Positions 1 to 8,170 of a DNA stretch of 64,000 nt are shown here, one piece after another. Origin of the DNA: Solirubrobacterales bacterium (GTDB lineage: Bacteria; Actinomycetota; Thermoleophilia; Solirubrobacterales; 70-9); the NCBI GenBank assembly GCA_021155855.1, contig JAJNAZ010000006.1, forward strand, positions 31,680 to 95,679, written 5' to 3'. The notes under the pieces are model-generated. The model worked only from the letters and a program-made list of their open reading frames with translations. It was not told the origin of the DNA and made no database searches. How positions within the stretch are numbered: the first letter of the stretch is position 1; every line of letters starts with the position of its first letter. The position numbers were made by a program, and so were the translations under genes.

Positions 1-336
1 GGTGCGGACGCGCTGTGAGGTCTTGCGGCGAGCCTGGCCGCCGCGACGCTCGAACCTGTTCAGCTCGCGGCCGACCTGGGTGCGGAGGCTCTTCAGCTCC
101 CGCTCGCGGGTCGCGGTGCTCGTCCACGGCTCTACGGTGTCGCCGACGCGATCGCGGGCGGTCAGCACGGCGCCAACCGGGACGTCGAGCGCGCGCTCGG
201 CGCCCTGGCGAACGATGTTGACGGCGCCATGGCGTGTCTTGGTCACGCCCTCGCGGACCTGGGCGGCGTCGCTCCGGGTCGCGTGGGTCGTCGTCTTTGG
301 CTTCGTTGTGGTGTTGGGCTTCGCGGTGGTGGCCAT
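1..336 (-). CDS. Partial gene: Thr/Lys-rich start then helical Ala/Arg-rich protein (phasin- or HBHA-like?)
   Basis: The gene runs leftward off the window edge; 112 codons are present and none is a stop. The ATG at 336 has GAGGT about 10 nt upstream. The first 20 or so residues are mostly Thr, Lys and Pro, a disordered-looking leader. Next comes a probably helical stretch (QGAERALDVPVGAVLTARD) and then an Arg-rich part (RRGGQARRKTSQRVR). This layout recalls phasins and mycobacterial heparin-binding hemagglutinin, but that is a composition-based guess only. A rightward gene of similar flavour starts at the other end of the window. Confidence 0.6.
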   Translation of the reverse strand, partial: MATTAKPNTTTKPKTTTHATRSDAAQVREGVTKTRHGAVNIVRQGAERALDVPVGAVLTARDRVGDTVEPWTSTATRERELKSLRTQVGRELNRFERRGGQARRKTSQRVRT

Positions 337-456
337 CTTGGTTATTACCTCATACCTCGGGGATTGGTGTTGTTTGTCTCTAATTTCCTTATCTCTAAGG
401 ATGTTCAGTGTAGCAATTACCCGAACACCTGTTCTTAACCCGGAGCCGGGTCGTGG
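337..456 (-). promoter_or_regulatory. AT-rich leader/promoter region of the left-edge gene
   Basis: This 120-bp gap between two leftward genes is clearly poorer in GC than its surroundings, as expected for a promoter and 5' leader. A Shine-Dalgarno-like GAGGT lies at 347-351 (minus strand) before the ATG at 336. A possible -10 (TACACT on the minus strand) lies near 408-413. I could not assign a matching -35, so the promoter position is uncertain. Confidence 0.35.
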
Positions 457-1566
457 TTACGCCGGCATCCCCGAAGGCTCGGGCACCCGTTCGAGCCAGC
501 GCGGCGGGCACTCGAGCTCCGCGAGGTCCGGAAGCGTCTCGGGCGAGCGCCAGACCGCAGTCAGCCCCTCGGCGCCGCGGGCCTCGGCGACGGCGTCGCA
601 GAACGACTTCCCGAGCTCGTACTGGCGCAGCTTCAGATCGATCCCGAGCAGCCTCCGCGCGACCTCGCCGAGCCCGCCGCGCCGTGCTCGGCGTTCGTCG
701 AGTCGCGCCCGCAGCTCGGCGACGCCCGAGCCGAGCTCGACCGCGGCGGCGTCCATCAGGTGCTCCGCGTGTCCCTCGATCACCGACATCGCGGCCTGCA
801 GCCGGTCGAGCGTCGCGCCATAAGCCGGATCGGCGAGCGCGCGAGCGAGCTCGCCGTGAAGCACCTTGCGGACGAGCTCGCGCGGATCCCGGACCATCCG
901 GCCTGCGAGGCCGGCGACGGCACGGGGGTCGAGGCCGGCCGCGACGCCCTCGACCAGCTCGGCGGCGAGCTCGCGCATGTGGGGCGCGAGCCAGCCGACA
1001 CGCTCGAACTGGATCACGTGCGCGCTCTCGTGCAGCGCGATCCAGCGCACGAAGAGCCCGCGATCGGCCTCGAGCTCGCGTCGCAGCGCCGCCATGTTCT
1101 CCGACACGAACAGCAGCCTCGCCGGGCGCTCGGGCCCGAACAGCGCCAACTCGTACTGGCCGAGCACCCGGCGCGCCGCATAGCCGACCGCAACCCCGGC
1201 CTCGGCGCCGGCCCCGGCGCCGGCGATCGACCGCGCGAGCGGCGCCAGCGGTCCGGGGAGATCGAGCTCGGCGTGGACCCGCGTCTCAATCGGGCGCGCG
1301 GCCTCGGCAAGGGTCGCCAGCGCGAGCCGCGCCCATCGGCGGCGGTCGATCAGCACGGGGCTCGGTCGAGCTTCGATCGGGCCGAGGCGCGCATACGCGC
1401 CGGCGACCTCGATCGCCTCGGCGCAGGCGATCTCGACCTCGGCGGCCCCGTAGCGATCCTCGAGACGGTGCGGTGGCGGCCGGCCAAGCGGCCCGAGACC
1501 GCCGATCACCGATCCGGCGGTGCGCTCGGCCAGGCCCCAGTCGACGAGCGATGGGGAGCCGGTCAC
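457..1566 (-). CDS. Zinc-dependent metalloprotease-like protein of the F420-associated zincin family (Zincin_2 type)
   Basis: A 369-residue protein with a metalloprotease HExxH motif in HESAHVIQFE (H179, E180, H183) and a downstream Glu/His-rich segment (SVIEGHAEHLMD) likely to give the third metal ligand. The overall form matches the actinobacterial family annotated as coenzyme F420 biosynthesis-associated or zinc-dependent metalloprotease. Its substrate is not established and a role in F420 synthesis is not proven. The GTG start overlaps the stop of the upstream phosphatase gene by 4 nt (GTGA), so the two are probably co-translated. No signal peptide is seen. Confidence 0.85.
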   Translation of the reverse strand: MTGSPSLVDWGLAERTAGSVIGGLGPLGRPPPHRLEDRYGAAEVEIACAEAIEVAGAYARLGPIEARPSPVLIDRRRWARLALATLAEAARPIETRVHAELDLPGPLAPLARSIAGAGAGAEAGVAVGYAARRVLGQYELALFGPERPARLLFVSENMAALRRELEADRGLFVRWIALHESAHVIQFERVGWLAPHMRELAAELVEGVAAGLDPRAVAGLAGRMVRDPRELVRKVLHGELARALADPAYGATLDRLQAAMSVIEGHAEHLMDAAAVELGSGVAELRARLDERRARRGGLGEVARRLLGIDLKLRQYELGKSFCDAVAEARGAEGLTAVWRSPETLPDLAELECPPRWLERVPEPSGMPA

Positions 1567-2420
1567 ATCGCCTCCGCGGGCGCGGCCCGCTGGATCTCGA
1601 GCAGGACGCTGAGCATCTCCTCGTCGAGCGCCGCGGCTACGTCGTAGCGGGTCTCGAGCCCGAGTCGGGCCTGGGAGAGGTCGAGCCGGTCGAACTTGAC
1701 GTTCGCGCCCGCCGCGCGGACGATCAGCTGCGCCGCGGCGACGTCGACGGAGCGCGCGGCGCGACCGCTGAGCATGCCGTCGAAGCGCGCCGCCGCCACG
1801 TAGCAGAGCGAGAGCGCGAGCGAGCCCACACCACGAATCCGAAACGCGGTCCCGGCGAGCCCCTCGACCAGCGGCAGGATGCGCTCGGGCTTGGTGCCCT
1901 CGAGGCCGACCAGCTCGAGCCCGTACCCGGGCCCGCGCGCCAGCAGCTCGACCCCGTCGAGGCGGGCTCCGGCGCCGCGCTCGGCGGTGAACTCCTCGCC
2001 GGAGCCGAAGTCGTGGACGAACGCGAGCTCGACTTCGGCCAGCGAGGGACCGGAGGCGATCCCGATGCTGAACGCGAACGAGGGCACCATGCGGCGGGCG
2101 TTGAGCGAGCCGTCGATCGGGTCGACCACCACCGTGGTCGGCGCGCCGGCTTCCCCGAAGCGGACCTCGCCGCGCTCCTCGGAGATCGCCGTAAACGCCG
2201 CTCCGGCGCGATGCAGGCGCTCGAGCTCGGCGAAGGCGATCTCCTCCGCCTCGCGGTCGATCACCAGGCTCCGGTCGCCGCCCTCGCCGACGCCCGCGTA
2301 GCGGGTTCGCGCCTCGATCCCGCGAGTGCCTCGGAACAGCTCGCGGTGGCCGGCGACGATCCGCCGGCAGGCATCGAGCCAGTCGTCCGCGGACAGCGGA
2401 AGTCGGTCCGATCCGGGCAT
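1563..2420 (-). CDS. Inositol monophosphatase family phosphatase
   Basis: A 285-residue protein with the family's metal and phosphate motifs: a Glu-Glu pair in ISEERG and the signature VVDPIDGSLN (usual form WDPIDGT). The second metal-binding region is SVDVAAAQLIV, where the usual Trp before Asp is replaced by Val. Members hydrolyse inositol-1-phosphate, fructose-1,6-bisphosphate or related sugar phosphates; the substrate cannot be read from sequence. In actinobacteria such enzymes feed inositol lipid or mycothiol synthesis. ATG at 2420 was chosen because upstream codons run into the divergent helicase gene. It is translationally coupled to the zincin gene downstream. Confidence 0.85.
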   Translation of the reverse strand: MPGSDRLPLSADDWLDACRRIVAGHRELFRGTRGIEARTRYAGVGEGGDRSLVIDREAEEIAFAELERLHRAGAAFTAISEERGEVRFGEAGAPTTVVVDPIDGSLNARRMVPSFAFSIGIASGPSLAEVELAFVHDFGSGEEFTAERGAGARLDGVELLARGPGYGLELVGLEGTKPERILPLVEGLAGTAFRIRGVGSLALSLCYVAAARFDGMLSGRAARSVDVAAAQLIVRAAGANVKFDRLDLSQARLGLETRYDVAAALDEEMLSVLLEIQRAAPAEAM

Positions 2421-2475
2421 CAGCCGGCGCGCGGGGGTTCGGATCCGGCCATCCGGCCATGCTAGACAGTGGATC

Positions 2476-5400
2476 GTGGCTCGCGACGGCGACAATCCGA
2501 CGGAGGGACAGCGGCGCGTCGCCGACCATGGGGGCGGGCCGCTGCTCGTGCTCGGCCCCGCGGGCTCGGGGCGCTCGGAGTCTTTGGCGCTGCGGCTCGA
2601 GGCGCTGTCGTCGCGGGGCGAGCGGCCCGAGCGCGTGCTCATCCTCGCCCGCTCGCGCGCCGCACGCTCGTGGCTGCGCGAGCGCGCCGAGACGCTGCTC
2701 GACCGGCCCCACGAGGAGCTCTGGATTCACACCTACGAGGAGGCCGCGGAGGCGCTGCTGCGCGAGTACTCGACCGAGGCCGGCCTCGACCCGTTCTTCA
2801 CCACCGTCAGCATCGCCGACCGGCTGGCGATCCTGCTCGATCGCGTCGACGAGCTGCCGCTTCGCCGGCACGAGATCCGCGGCAACCCGGCCGGGCTGCT
2901 CGCGCGCCTGCTGCGACGCATCGATCTGCTCAAGGCCGAGGCGCTGGCGCCCGCCGCGCTGCGCGAGTGGGCGGTCGCGCGCGAGCGTGCGGCGACCACA
3001 GCCGCCGAGCGCGAGCGGGCCGAGCGCGAGATCGAGTTCGCCGACCTCTATGCCCGCCACGACCGCATTCTGCGCGAGACGGGCAGCCTCGACGGCGGGG
3101 ACCTGGTGCTCGAGATGAGCAAGCTGCTGCGCGCCCGCGCGGATGTCGCCGAGCAGCTCCGGACGAGGTTTCGACACCTGCTCGCGGACGAGCTCGAGGA
3201 CGCCGGGCTCGCACACAGGCGGCTGCTCGACCTGCTGGCGGCGCACGGCAACCTCGTCTGCGCCTGCGATCCGGCGCAAGCGACGCGCCGTTTTCGCGGC
3301 GCCGGCGAGGCTGCCCGGGTCGCCTTTTGCGCCGCCCATGCTGGCGCCGCCGAGGTCGAGCTCGGGCCGCCGCTGCGGGCCCCGCGCGCGGTGCGCTTCT
3401 GGCGGTGCGAGAACGACCGCGCCCAGGCGCAGGCGGTCGCGCGCGAGGTCGAGCACCTGCTCGCCACCGGCGAGGTGCGCGCGGAGGCGATCTGCGTCGT
3501 CGCCGGCGCCGGATGGCGGGAGGGGCGCCTGGTGGCCGCGGCGCTCGAGGAGCGCAGCGTGCCCTTCCGGTTCGCCGGCGACGCCGCCTTCTTCGGCCGT
3601 CCGGAGGTTCGCGACGCGCTCGCCTGGCTGCGGATGCTCGCCGACCCCGGCGATTCGGCTGCGGTCGTCCGAGCGCTGACGCGGCCGCCCGTCGAGCTGC
3701 GCTCGGCGGACCTCGCCAAGGTGACGACGATCGCGCGCCGGCGCAAGCTCGACATGGTCTCGGCGCTCGAGGCGGCGCTCGAGAGCCCGCAGCTGCCGCC
3801 GGAGGGCCGTGATCGGATCCAGGCCTTCCTGCGGCTTCACCGCGCGGCCGCCGGAGCGCTCGAGCAGATGCGCGCCGACGTCTTCGTCCGCCGCCTGATC
3901 GAGCGGGTCGGGTTGCGACGCCACCGGCTCTTCGCCGCCAGCCCGGAGACCGCCGAGCGCCTCGTCAACCTCTCGCGGCTGGCCGAGCTGGCGGCCGACT
4001 GGTCGCGCAGGGAGCCGCGTGGCTCGGCGCGAGACTTCGTTCGCCACTTGAACGCGATCGCCGACGCCGGCGAGGCCGGTGGCGACGACTGCGACCGCCC
4101 GCGCGTGGGCGCGGTGCTCGTCGCCGAGCCCGAGCAGGTCAAGGGGCTCGAGTTCGACCACCTCTACCTGCTCGGCCTCCGCAGCGGCGCAGTCGCGGGG
4201 CGCCCCTGGGAGGATGGCTGGATTCCGAGCGAGCTCCTCGACGAGCCGCTCCCCGACCCCGGCGAGGAGCTGACCGCGGCGCGGCGATTGATGCTTGCGC
4301 ACGTGGCGATGACCCGCCCGCGGCAGGTCCTGGTCCTCTCCTGGCCCGAGCTCGGCGAGGAGGACAGCACGGCGCCGTCGCGGATCTACCGCGCCGCGCG
4401 CGAGCGCCACGGCGGCGAGGAGGAGTTTCACGAGGAGGAGCTGTTCGGCCCGGCCGAGGGTCTGCACTCCACCTACCGGATGGTCCGCGACGAGGTGCTC
4501 GAGGCCTCGTGGCGCGCCGGGTCCGCGCTCTCCGAAATGCGGCTCGACACCGCGGACGATGTCAATTCGGCGGTCGCTCGTTACCTGGAGCTGGTCAAGC
4601 TGGCGGCCCTGATCCAGCGTCCCGGCGCCGAGCCGGCGCCGGAGGCGATCGCCGCGATCAACGAGCTGCTCGGGCGGGTCGCCTCGCCCGAGCAGTGCGC
4701 GGCGCTCGAGTCCTCGGCGCTGGACGACTGCGTGATCGGCGAGGAGCGCGAGCGGGGCACCCGCCGCGACCAGGTCGCGGCTCGCCGCGAGCCCTCGCTG
4801 GAGCAGTTCTTGCCGCGTCGCAAGGGAGGACTGGCGTTGTCGGCCTCCGACATCGACCTCTATCGCACCTGCCCACTGAAGTACAAGTTCGCCCGCGTCT
4901 TCGCGATCCCGCAGGAGCCGACGATCAACCAGCGCTTCGGGATCCTCATCCACCAGGTGCTCGAGCGCTTCCACGCAGAGGAGATGCGCGCCCGGGGTGG
5001 GGCGGACGAGCCGCTGGTCGCCCCCCGCCCGGGCAGCCTCGACCGGCTGCTGAGCCTGTTCGAGGCGGGCTGGCGGCGCCAGGGCTTCGGTGCCTCCGAT
5101 GACGAGCTTCAGTACCGCGACCGCGCCGTCGCCGCCCTCGCCCGCTACGAGGAACGCCACTCGCGCTCGCAGTCGCGGCCGGTATGGCTGGAGCGCAACT
5201 TCTCCTTCGCAGTCGGGCCGCATTCGCTTCGCGGGCGTGTCGACCGTGTCGACCGCCATCCCGAGGGGGGCTACGAGTTGATCGACTACAAGACCGGCGA
5301 TCCCGGGTCGGGACCGAAGCTGAGCGGCGACGTGCAGCTCGCGCTCTACCGGCTTGGCGCGCGCGAGGCGTGGCGGATCGAGGCCGACGTCGGCAGCTAC

Positions 5401-5583
5401 TGGTACGTGCTCGCAGACGAGCGCATCCCGGTGCGCGCGGAGCCCGACGACGCGGAGCGGGTCGAACGCACGGTGCTCGAGGTTGCGGCTGGGATCGAGG
5501 ACCAGGACTTCGAGCCCCGGCCCTCGTATGAGATCTGCTCCTGGTGCGACTACCGGCTCATCTGCCCGGCCAGCGAGGCATAG
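2476..5583 (+). CDS. UvrD/AddB-like SF1 helicase with C-terminal Fe-S PD-(D/E)XK nuclease (AdnA-like)
   Basis: A 1035-residue protein joining an SF1A helicase to a RecB-type nuclease, the plan of AddB and mycobacterial AdnA/AdnB in double-strand break resection. Helicase motifs: Walker A GPAGSGRSE (27-35), where the usual Lys is Arg33; Walker B-like LLADELED; motif III ACDPAQATRRFRGA; motif V KGLEFDHLYLLG; motif VI AMTRPRQVLVLS. The nuclease motif has D923, D937 and K939 (IDYKTGD). Four Cys (799, 1021, 1024, 1030; CSWCDYRLIC) should hold a 4Fe-4S cluster. The GTG start follows the promoter gap shared with the phosphatase gene. A second, ATPase-active subunit is expected but is not in this window. 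Confidence 0.88.
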   Translation: MARDGDNPTEGQRRVADHGGGPLLVLGPAGSGRSESLALRLEALSSRGERPERVLILARSRAARSWLRERAETLLDRPHEELWIHTYEEAAEALLREYSTEAGLDPFFTTVSIADRLAILLDRVDELPLRRHEIRGNPAGLLARLLRRIDLLKAEALAPAALREWAVARERAATTAAERERAEREIEFADLYARHDRILRETGSLDGGDLVLEMSKLLRARADVAEQLRTRFRHLLADELEDAGLAHRRLLDLLAAHGNLVCACDPAQATRRFRGAGEAARVAFCAAHAGAAEVELGPPLRAPRAVRFWRCENDRAQAQAVAREVEHLLATGEVRAEAICVVAGAGWREGRLVAAALEERSVPFRFAGDAAFFGRPEVRDALAWLRMLADPGDSAAVVRALTRPPVELRSADLAKVTTIARRRKLDMVSALEAALESPQLPPEGRDRIQAFLRLHRAAAGALEQMRADVFVRRLIERVGLRRHRLFAASPETAERLVNLSRLAELAADWSRREPRGSARDFVRHLNAIADAGEAGGDDCDRPRVGAVLVAEPEQVKGLEFDHLYLLGLRSGAVAGRPWEDGWIPSELLDEPLPDPGEELTAARRLMLAHVAMTRPRQVLVLSWPELGEEDSTAPSRIYRAARERHGGEEEFHEEELFGPAEGLHSTYRMVRDEVLEASWRAGSALSEMRLDTADDVNSAVARYLELVKLAALIQRPGAEPAPEAIAAINELLGRVASPEQCAALESSALDDCVIGEERERGTRRDQVAARREPSLEQFLPRRKGGLALSASDIDLYRTCPLKYKFARVFAIPQEPTINQRFGILIHQVLERFHAEEMRARGGADEPLVAPRPGSLDRLLSLFEAGWRRQGFGASDDELQYRDRAVAALARYEERHSRSQSRPVWLERNFSFAVGPHSLRGRVDRVDRHPEGGYELIDYKTGDPGSGPKLSGDVQLALYRLGAREAWRIEADVGSYWYVLADERIPVRAEPDDAERVERTVLEVAAGIEDQDFEPRPSYEICSWCDYRLICPASEA

Positions 5584-5593
5584 CGCCCGGCGC

Positions 5594-6463
5594 CTACTCC
5601 CCGTCTGTGCGCTGGCGCAGGAAGCGCTGAAAGTCGCGGGCGATCGTGTCGCCGGAGGGCATCTCCTCGGTGGCGAGCTCGGGCGCCTCGTCGAGCTCGG
5701 ACTCGAGCCGTCGGACTAGCTCCTCGATCTCGGGGTTGGAGGCGACCGCGCGGTCGACCTGGGTCTCGAAGCGGTCCATCGCGTCCTCGAGCTCGGAGGC
5801 CTCGATCGCGATCCCGGTGAACTGCTCGAGTCGCCGCAGCAGGGCGAGCGCCGCCTTCGGGTTCGGGACCGCGGCGACGTAGTGCGGGACCGCGGCCCAG
5901 AGGCTGGCGGAGGTCAACTCCCGCTGTCGGCAAGCATCGTGGATGATGCCGACGATCCCGGTCGGGCCTTCGTAGTTCGAGCGCTGCAGGCTCAGGCGCT
6001 CGACCATGGCCGGATCCGAGGCGAGGCCGGTGATCGGCACCGCGCGGCTGTGGGGGACGTCCGCGAGCAGCGCGCCCATCGTGACCACCATCTCGACCTC
6101 GAGGCGCTCGGCCGCTTCGAGCACGGCGCCGGCGAAGGTTCGCCAGCGCATGTTGGGCTCGACCCCGGAGAGCAGCACGAGGTCGCGCTCGGCGCTCGGG
6201 GCGCGTGCCGCATAGACCGCGTTCATGGGCCAGTCGACCTCGCGGGTCTGCCCCTCGGTGAGCCTGATCGTTGGCCGGGTGACCTGGAAGTCGAAGAACT
6301 CCTCCGGGTCCAGCTCGGCGACCCGTTCGGTCTCGAGCGATTCCGCGACCGTCTCCAGCGCGGTCGTCGCCGCGCTGGCGGCGTCGTTCCAGCCGGCGAA
6401 GGCCGCGACGAGGATCGGTGACCGCAGCGCCGGCGGATCCTCGTCCCACTTCAGTGCCTTCAC
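5594..6463 (-). CDS. PAC2 family protein (proteasome-assembly-chaperone-like)
   Basis: A 289-residue protein with the PAC2 fold signature: an N-terminal LVAAFAGWNDAASAA loop, a central VVTMGALLADVPHSR strand-turn and an acidic C-terminal helical region. PAC2 proteins are universal in actinobacteria and resemble eukaryotic proteasome assembly chaperones and archaeal homologues; their bacterial role is unproven. The GTG start at 6463 sits 7 nt after a TAGTCT -10 element, so the mRNA is probably leaderless. It is divergent from the OB-HD ribonuclease gene and ends 10 nt from the helicase-nuclease gene. Confidence 0.9.
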   Translation of the reverse strand: MKALKWDEDPPALRSPILVAAFAGWNDAASAATTALETVAESLETERVAELDPEEFFDFQVTRPTIRLTEGQTREVDWPMNAVYAARAPSAERDLVLLSGVEPNMRWRTFAGAVLEAAERLEVEMVVTMGALLADVPHSRAVPITGLASDPAMVERLSLQRSNYEGPTGIVGIIHDACRQRELTSASLWAAVPHYVAAVPNPKAALALLRRLEQFTGIAIEASELEDAMDRFETQVDRAVASNPEIEELVRRLESELDEAPELATEEMPSGDTIARDFQRFLRQRTDGE

Positions 6464-6470
6464 GGCTCCG

Positions 6471-6476
6471 AGACTA
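6471..6476 (-). promoter_or_regulatory. -10 element of the PAC2 gene (leaderless)
   Basis: TAGTCT on the minus strand, followed by 7 nt and then the GTG start at 6463. The spacing leaves no room for a ribosome binding site. Confidence 0.5.
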
Positions 6477-6525
6477 CAACCCGGTCGCGGTGCGGATGCT
6501 GTTCGGGTCCGAGGCAAGGGGCAAA

Positions 6526-7431
6526 ATGGTTGTCGTGGAGGCGGCGGTAGCCCAGATCCATCCCCAAGTCGCGGAGCTGCGGTCGGGCCAGCGGTTCGAG
6601 GGCCGTTACGCGTGCCTGGCCAAGGAGCGGCTGACGGCGCGGAACGGGTCCTCGTACCTAAGCCTCCGCCTGCGCGACCGCAGCGGCACGATCGCCGCCC
6701 GGGTCTTTCGCGATCCGGACCGGATCGGGCTCCGCTTCGAGGCCGGCGACGCGGTCATCGCCCGGGGCAAGGTGGAGCGCTATCGCGGCGAGCTCGCCGC
6801 GGAGCTCGACGACGTCCGCCGTCTCGAGCCGGGGAGCTTCGATCCTGGCGAATTCCTGCCCGCCGCCTATCGCTCGGTCGAGGAGCTCGAGGGCTTCCTC
6901 GAGCACCTGATCCGCGAGATCCACGACCCGGGCCTGCGGGCGGTGGTCGAGTCGGTCGTCGTCTCCGGGCCGCTGGCCGGCGACTTTCGCCGCGCGCCCG
7001 CCACCCGCGCCAGCCACCACGCGTACCTCGGCGGGCTGCTCGAGCACACGGTCGCGGTCGGGACACTGGTGGGCGAGCTGTGCCCGCTTCACCCGCGGCT
7101 CGACTCGGACCTGTTGATGGCGGCCGCGATCGTCCACGACGCCGGCCGGGCGCGCGAGTTCACCTACGGGGCGGACTTCGGGATCAGCGAGGAAGGGCGG
7201 ATGCTCGGCCACCTCGCGATCGGCGCCGAGCTCGTCGGCTCAGCGGCGTCGTCGCTGCCGGAGGCGCGGCGGCTGGCCCTGCTCAACTGCGTGCTCTCAC
7301 ACCACGGGCCGGACAGCGGGCCGGGGCGCTCGCAGGCTGCCGCGCGGGGCTTCGCCTCGCCCGAGGCCCTCGCCCTCTATCGCCTCAACGCGCTCGATGC
7401 CTCGGTCAAGGGGGCTCTGGAGCACGGCTGA
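6526..7431 (+). CDS. OB-fold plus HD-domain protein, YhaM-like 3'-5' exoribonuclease
   Basis: A 301-residue protein. Residues about 15-95 form an OB-type nucleic-acid-binding domain (SGQRFEGRYACLAKERLTA onward). Residues about 150-290 form an HD phosphohydrolase domain with HHAYLGGLLEHT, the HD pair in VHDAGRAREF, and a late HHG. This order is that of YhaM/CBF1, an Mn-dependent 3'-5' exonuclease of RNA and single-stranded DNA. The ATG at 6526 was chosen for its AAGGGG site 4 nt upstream; an in-frame ATG at 6496 is the alternative. Its 3' end overlaps the convergent TauE/SafE gene by 26 nt. Confidence 0.85.
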   Translation: MVVVEAAVAQIHPQVAELRSGQRFEGRYACLAKERLTARNGSSYLSLRLRDRSGTIAARVFRDPDRIGLRFEAGDAVIARGKVERYRGELAAELDDVRRLEPGSFDPGEFLPAAYRSVEELEGFLEHLIREIHDPGLRAVVESVVVSGPLAGDFRRAPATRASHHAYLGGLLEHTVAVGTLVGELCPLHPRLDSDLLMAAAIVHDAGRAREFTYGADFGISEEGRMLGHLAIGAELVGSAASSLPEARRLALLNCVLSHHGPDSGPGRSQAAARGFASPEALALYRLNALDASVKGALEHG

Positions 7432-7786
7432 GGGCCCGGTAGGTGAGCTGGGCGGCGATCGCCAGCACCAGCGCTGCGAACGAGAGCTCGAGCACCCGTT
7501 GTGAGACGGCGTTCGCGATCACCACCCCGGCGAGCACGCCCAGCGGCGACAGGATCCCGATCCAGGCGCCGTCACGAAGCCTGACGTTGCCGAACCCGCG
7601 CTGGCGCCAGGCCCCGGCGATCGCGACCGGGACGATCGCGACCAGGGAGGTGGCCTCCGCCTCGATCTGCGGCTGGTCGAGGAAGATCGTCAGCGCGGGA
7701 ACGAACAGAATTCCGCCGCCGACCCCGAGCACGCCGCCGACCACCCCGCCCGCGAATCCGAGTGCAATCGCGGCGACGTACTCCAT
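7406..7786 (-). CDS. TauE/SafE-type permease, half-size (second half)
   Basis: A 126-residue, strongly hydrophobic protein with one copy of the TauE/SafE (DUF81) repeat: GGVLGVGGGILFVPAL followed by EATSLVAIVPVAIAG and two more probable membrane helices. TauE/SafE proteins export sulfite, sulfoacetate or similar anions and normally hold two such repeats in one chain of about 250 residues. Here the ATG shares one base with the stop of the upstream gene (TGATG), so the two half-size proteins are made in tandem and probably assemble. Substrate unknown. Confidence 0.85.
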   Translation of the reverse strand: MEYVAAIALGFAGGVVGGVLGVGGGILFVPALTIFLDQPQIEAEATSLVAIVPVAIAGAWRQRGFGNVRLRDGAWIGILSPLGVLAGVVIANAVSQRVLELSFAALVLAIAAQLTYRALSRAPEPP

Positions 7787-8148
7787 CAACCGATCACCAA
7801 CTGGATCGCGATCGCGACCAGCATCCCCGCGAACAAGAGCGAGATCGACCGCTGCGGAATCCGCTGCTGGAGCCCGGTCCCGAGGACGACGCCGCCGACC
7901 GCCGGCGCTCCGACGAGCAGGCCCTGGAGCAGGTTTACGTTCCCGTACAGACCCTGGCCGACCGCGGCGAAAAGGGCGATGACGACGATCGCCACGAGGC
8001 TGGTGCCGGTCGCCTCCCGCTCCCCGTAGCCGAACCAGAGGATCAGCAGGGGCACGATCACGGTGCCGCCGCCGACCCCGAAGAGGCCGCTGAAGGCGCC
8101 CGCCGCGGTGGCGATCGCGGCCAGCTTCCCCATCCGGTCCCGCGGCAT
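7786..8148 (-). CDS. TauE/SafE-type permease, half-size (first half)
   Basis: A 120-residue membrane protein with the same repeat as its neighbour: SGLFGVGGGTVIVPLL, then EATGTSLVAIVVIA and further helices ending IAIQLVIG. It is the upstream member of a two-gene set that together equals one ordinary TauE/SafE transporter. The ATG at 8148 lies 7 nt after a TAGTAT -10 hexamer, which favours it over the ATG five codons later. It is divergent from the trehalose-phosphatase gene. Confidence 0.82.
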   Translation of the reverse strand: MPRDRMGKLAAIATAAGAFSGLFGVGGGTVIVPLLILWFGYGEREATGTSLVAIVVIALFAAVGQGLYGNVNLLQGLLVGAPAVGGVVLGTGLQQRIPQRSISLLFAGMLVAIAIQLVIG

Positions 8149-8155
8149 CGCCGCG

Positions 8156-8161
8156 ATACTA
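8156..8161 (-). promoter_or_regulatory. -10 element of the split permease operon
   Basis: TAGTAT on the minus strand, 7 nt before ATG 8148, predicts a leaderless transcript. The overlapping plus-strand GATACT (8155-8160) may serve the divergent trehalose-phosphatase gene at 8171. Confidence 0.45.
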
Positions 8162-8170
8162 GTCAGCCCG

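Noticed and set aside
2..823. Long plus-strand open frame across the left edge
   Set aside because: It is Arg/Ser/Ala-rich, crosses the AT-rich promoter gap and lies opposite two genes with clear start sites and motifs; it is a high-GC shadow frame.
1567..5259. Upstream extension of the zincin reading frame (total 1600 codons)
   Set aside because: The extra 1230 codons are the antisense of the helicase-nuclease and phosphatase genes with shadow composition; real coding starts at GTG 1566.
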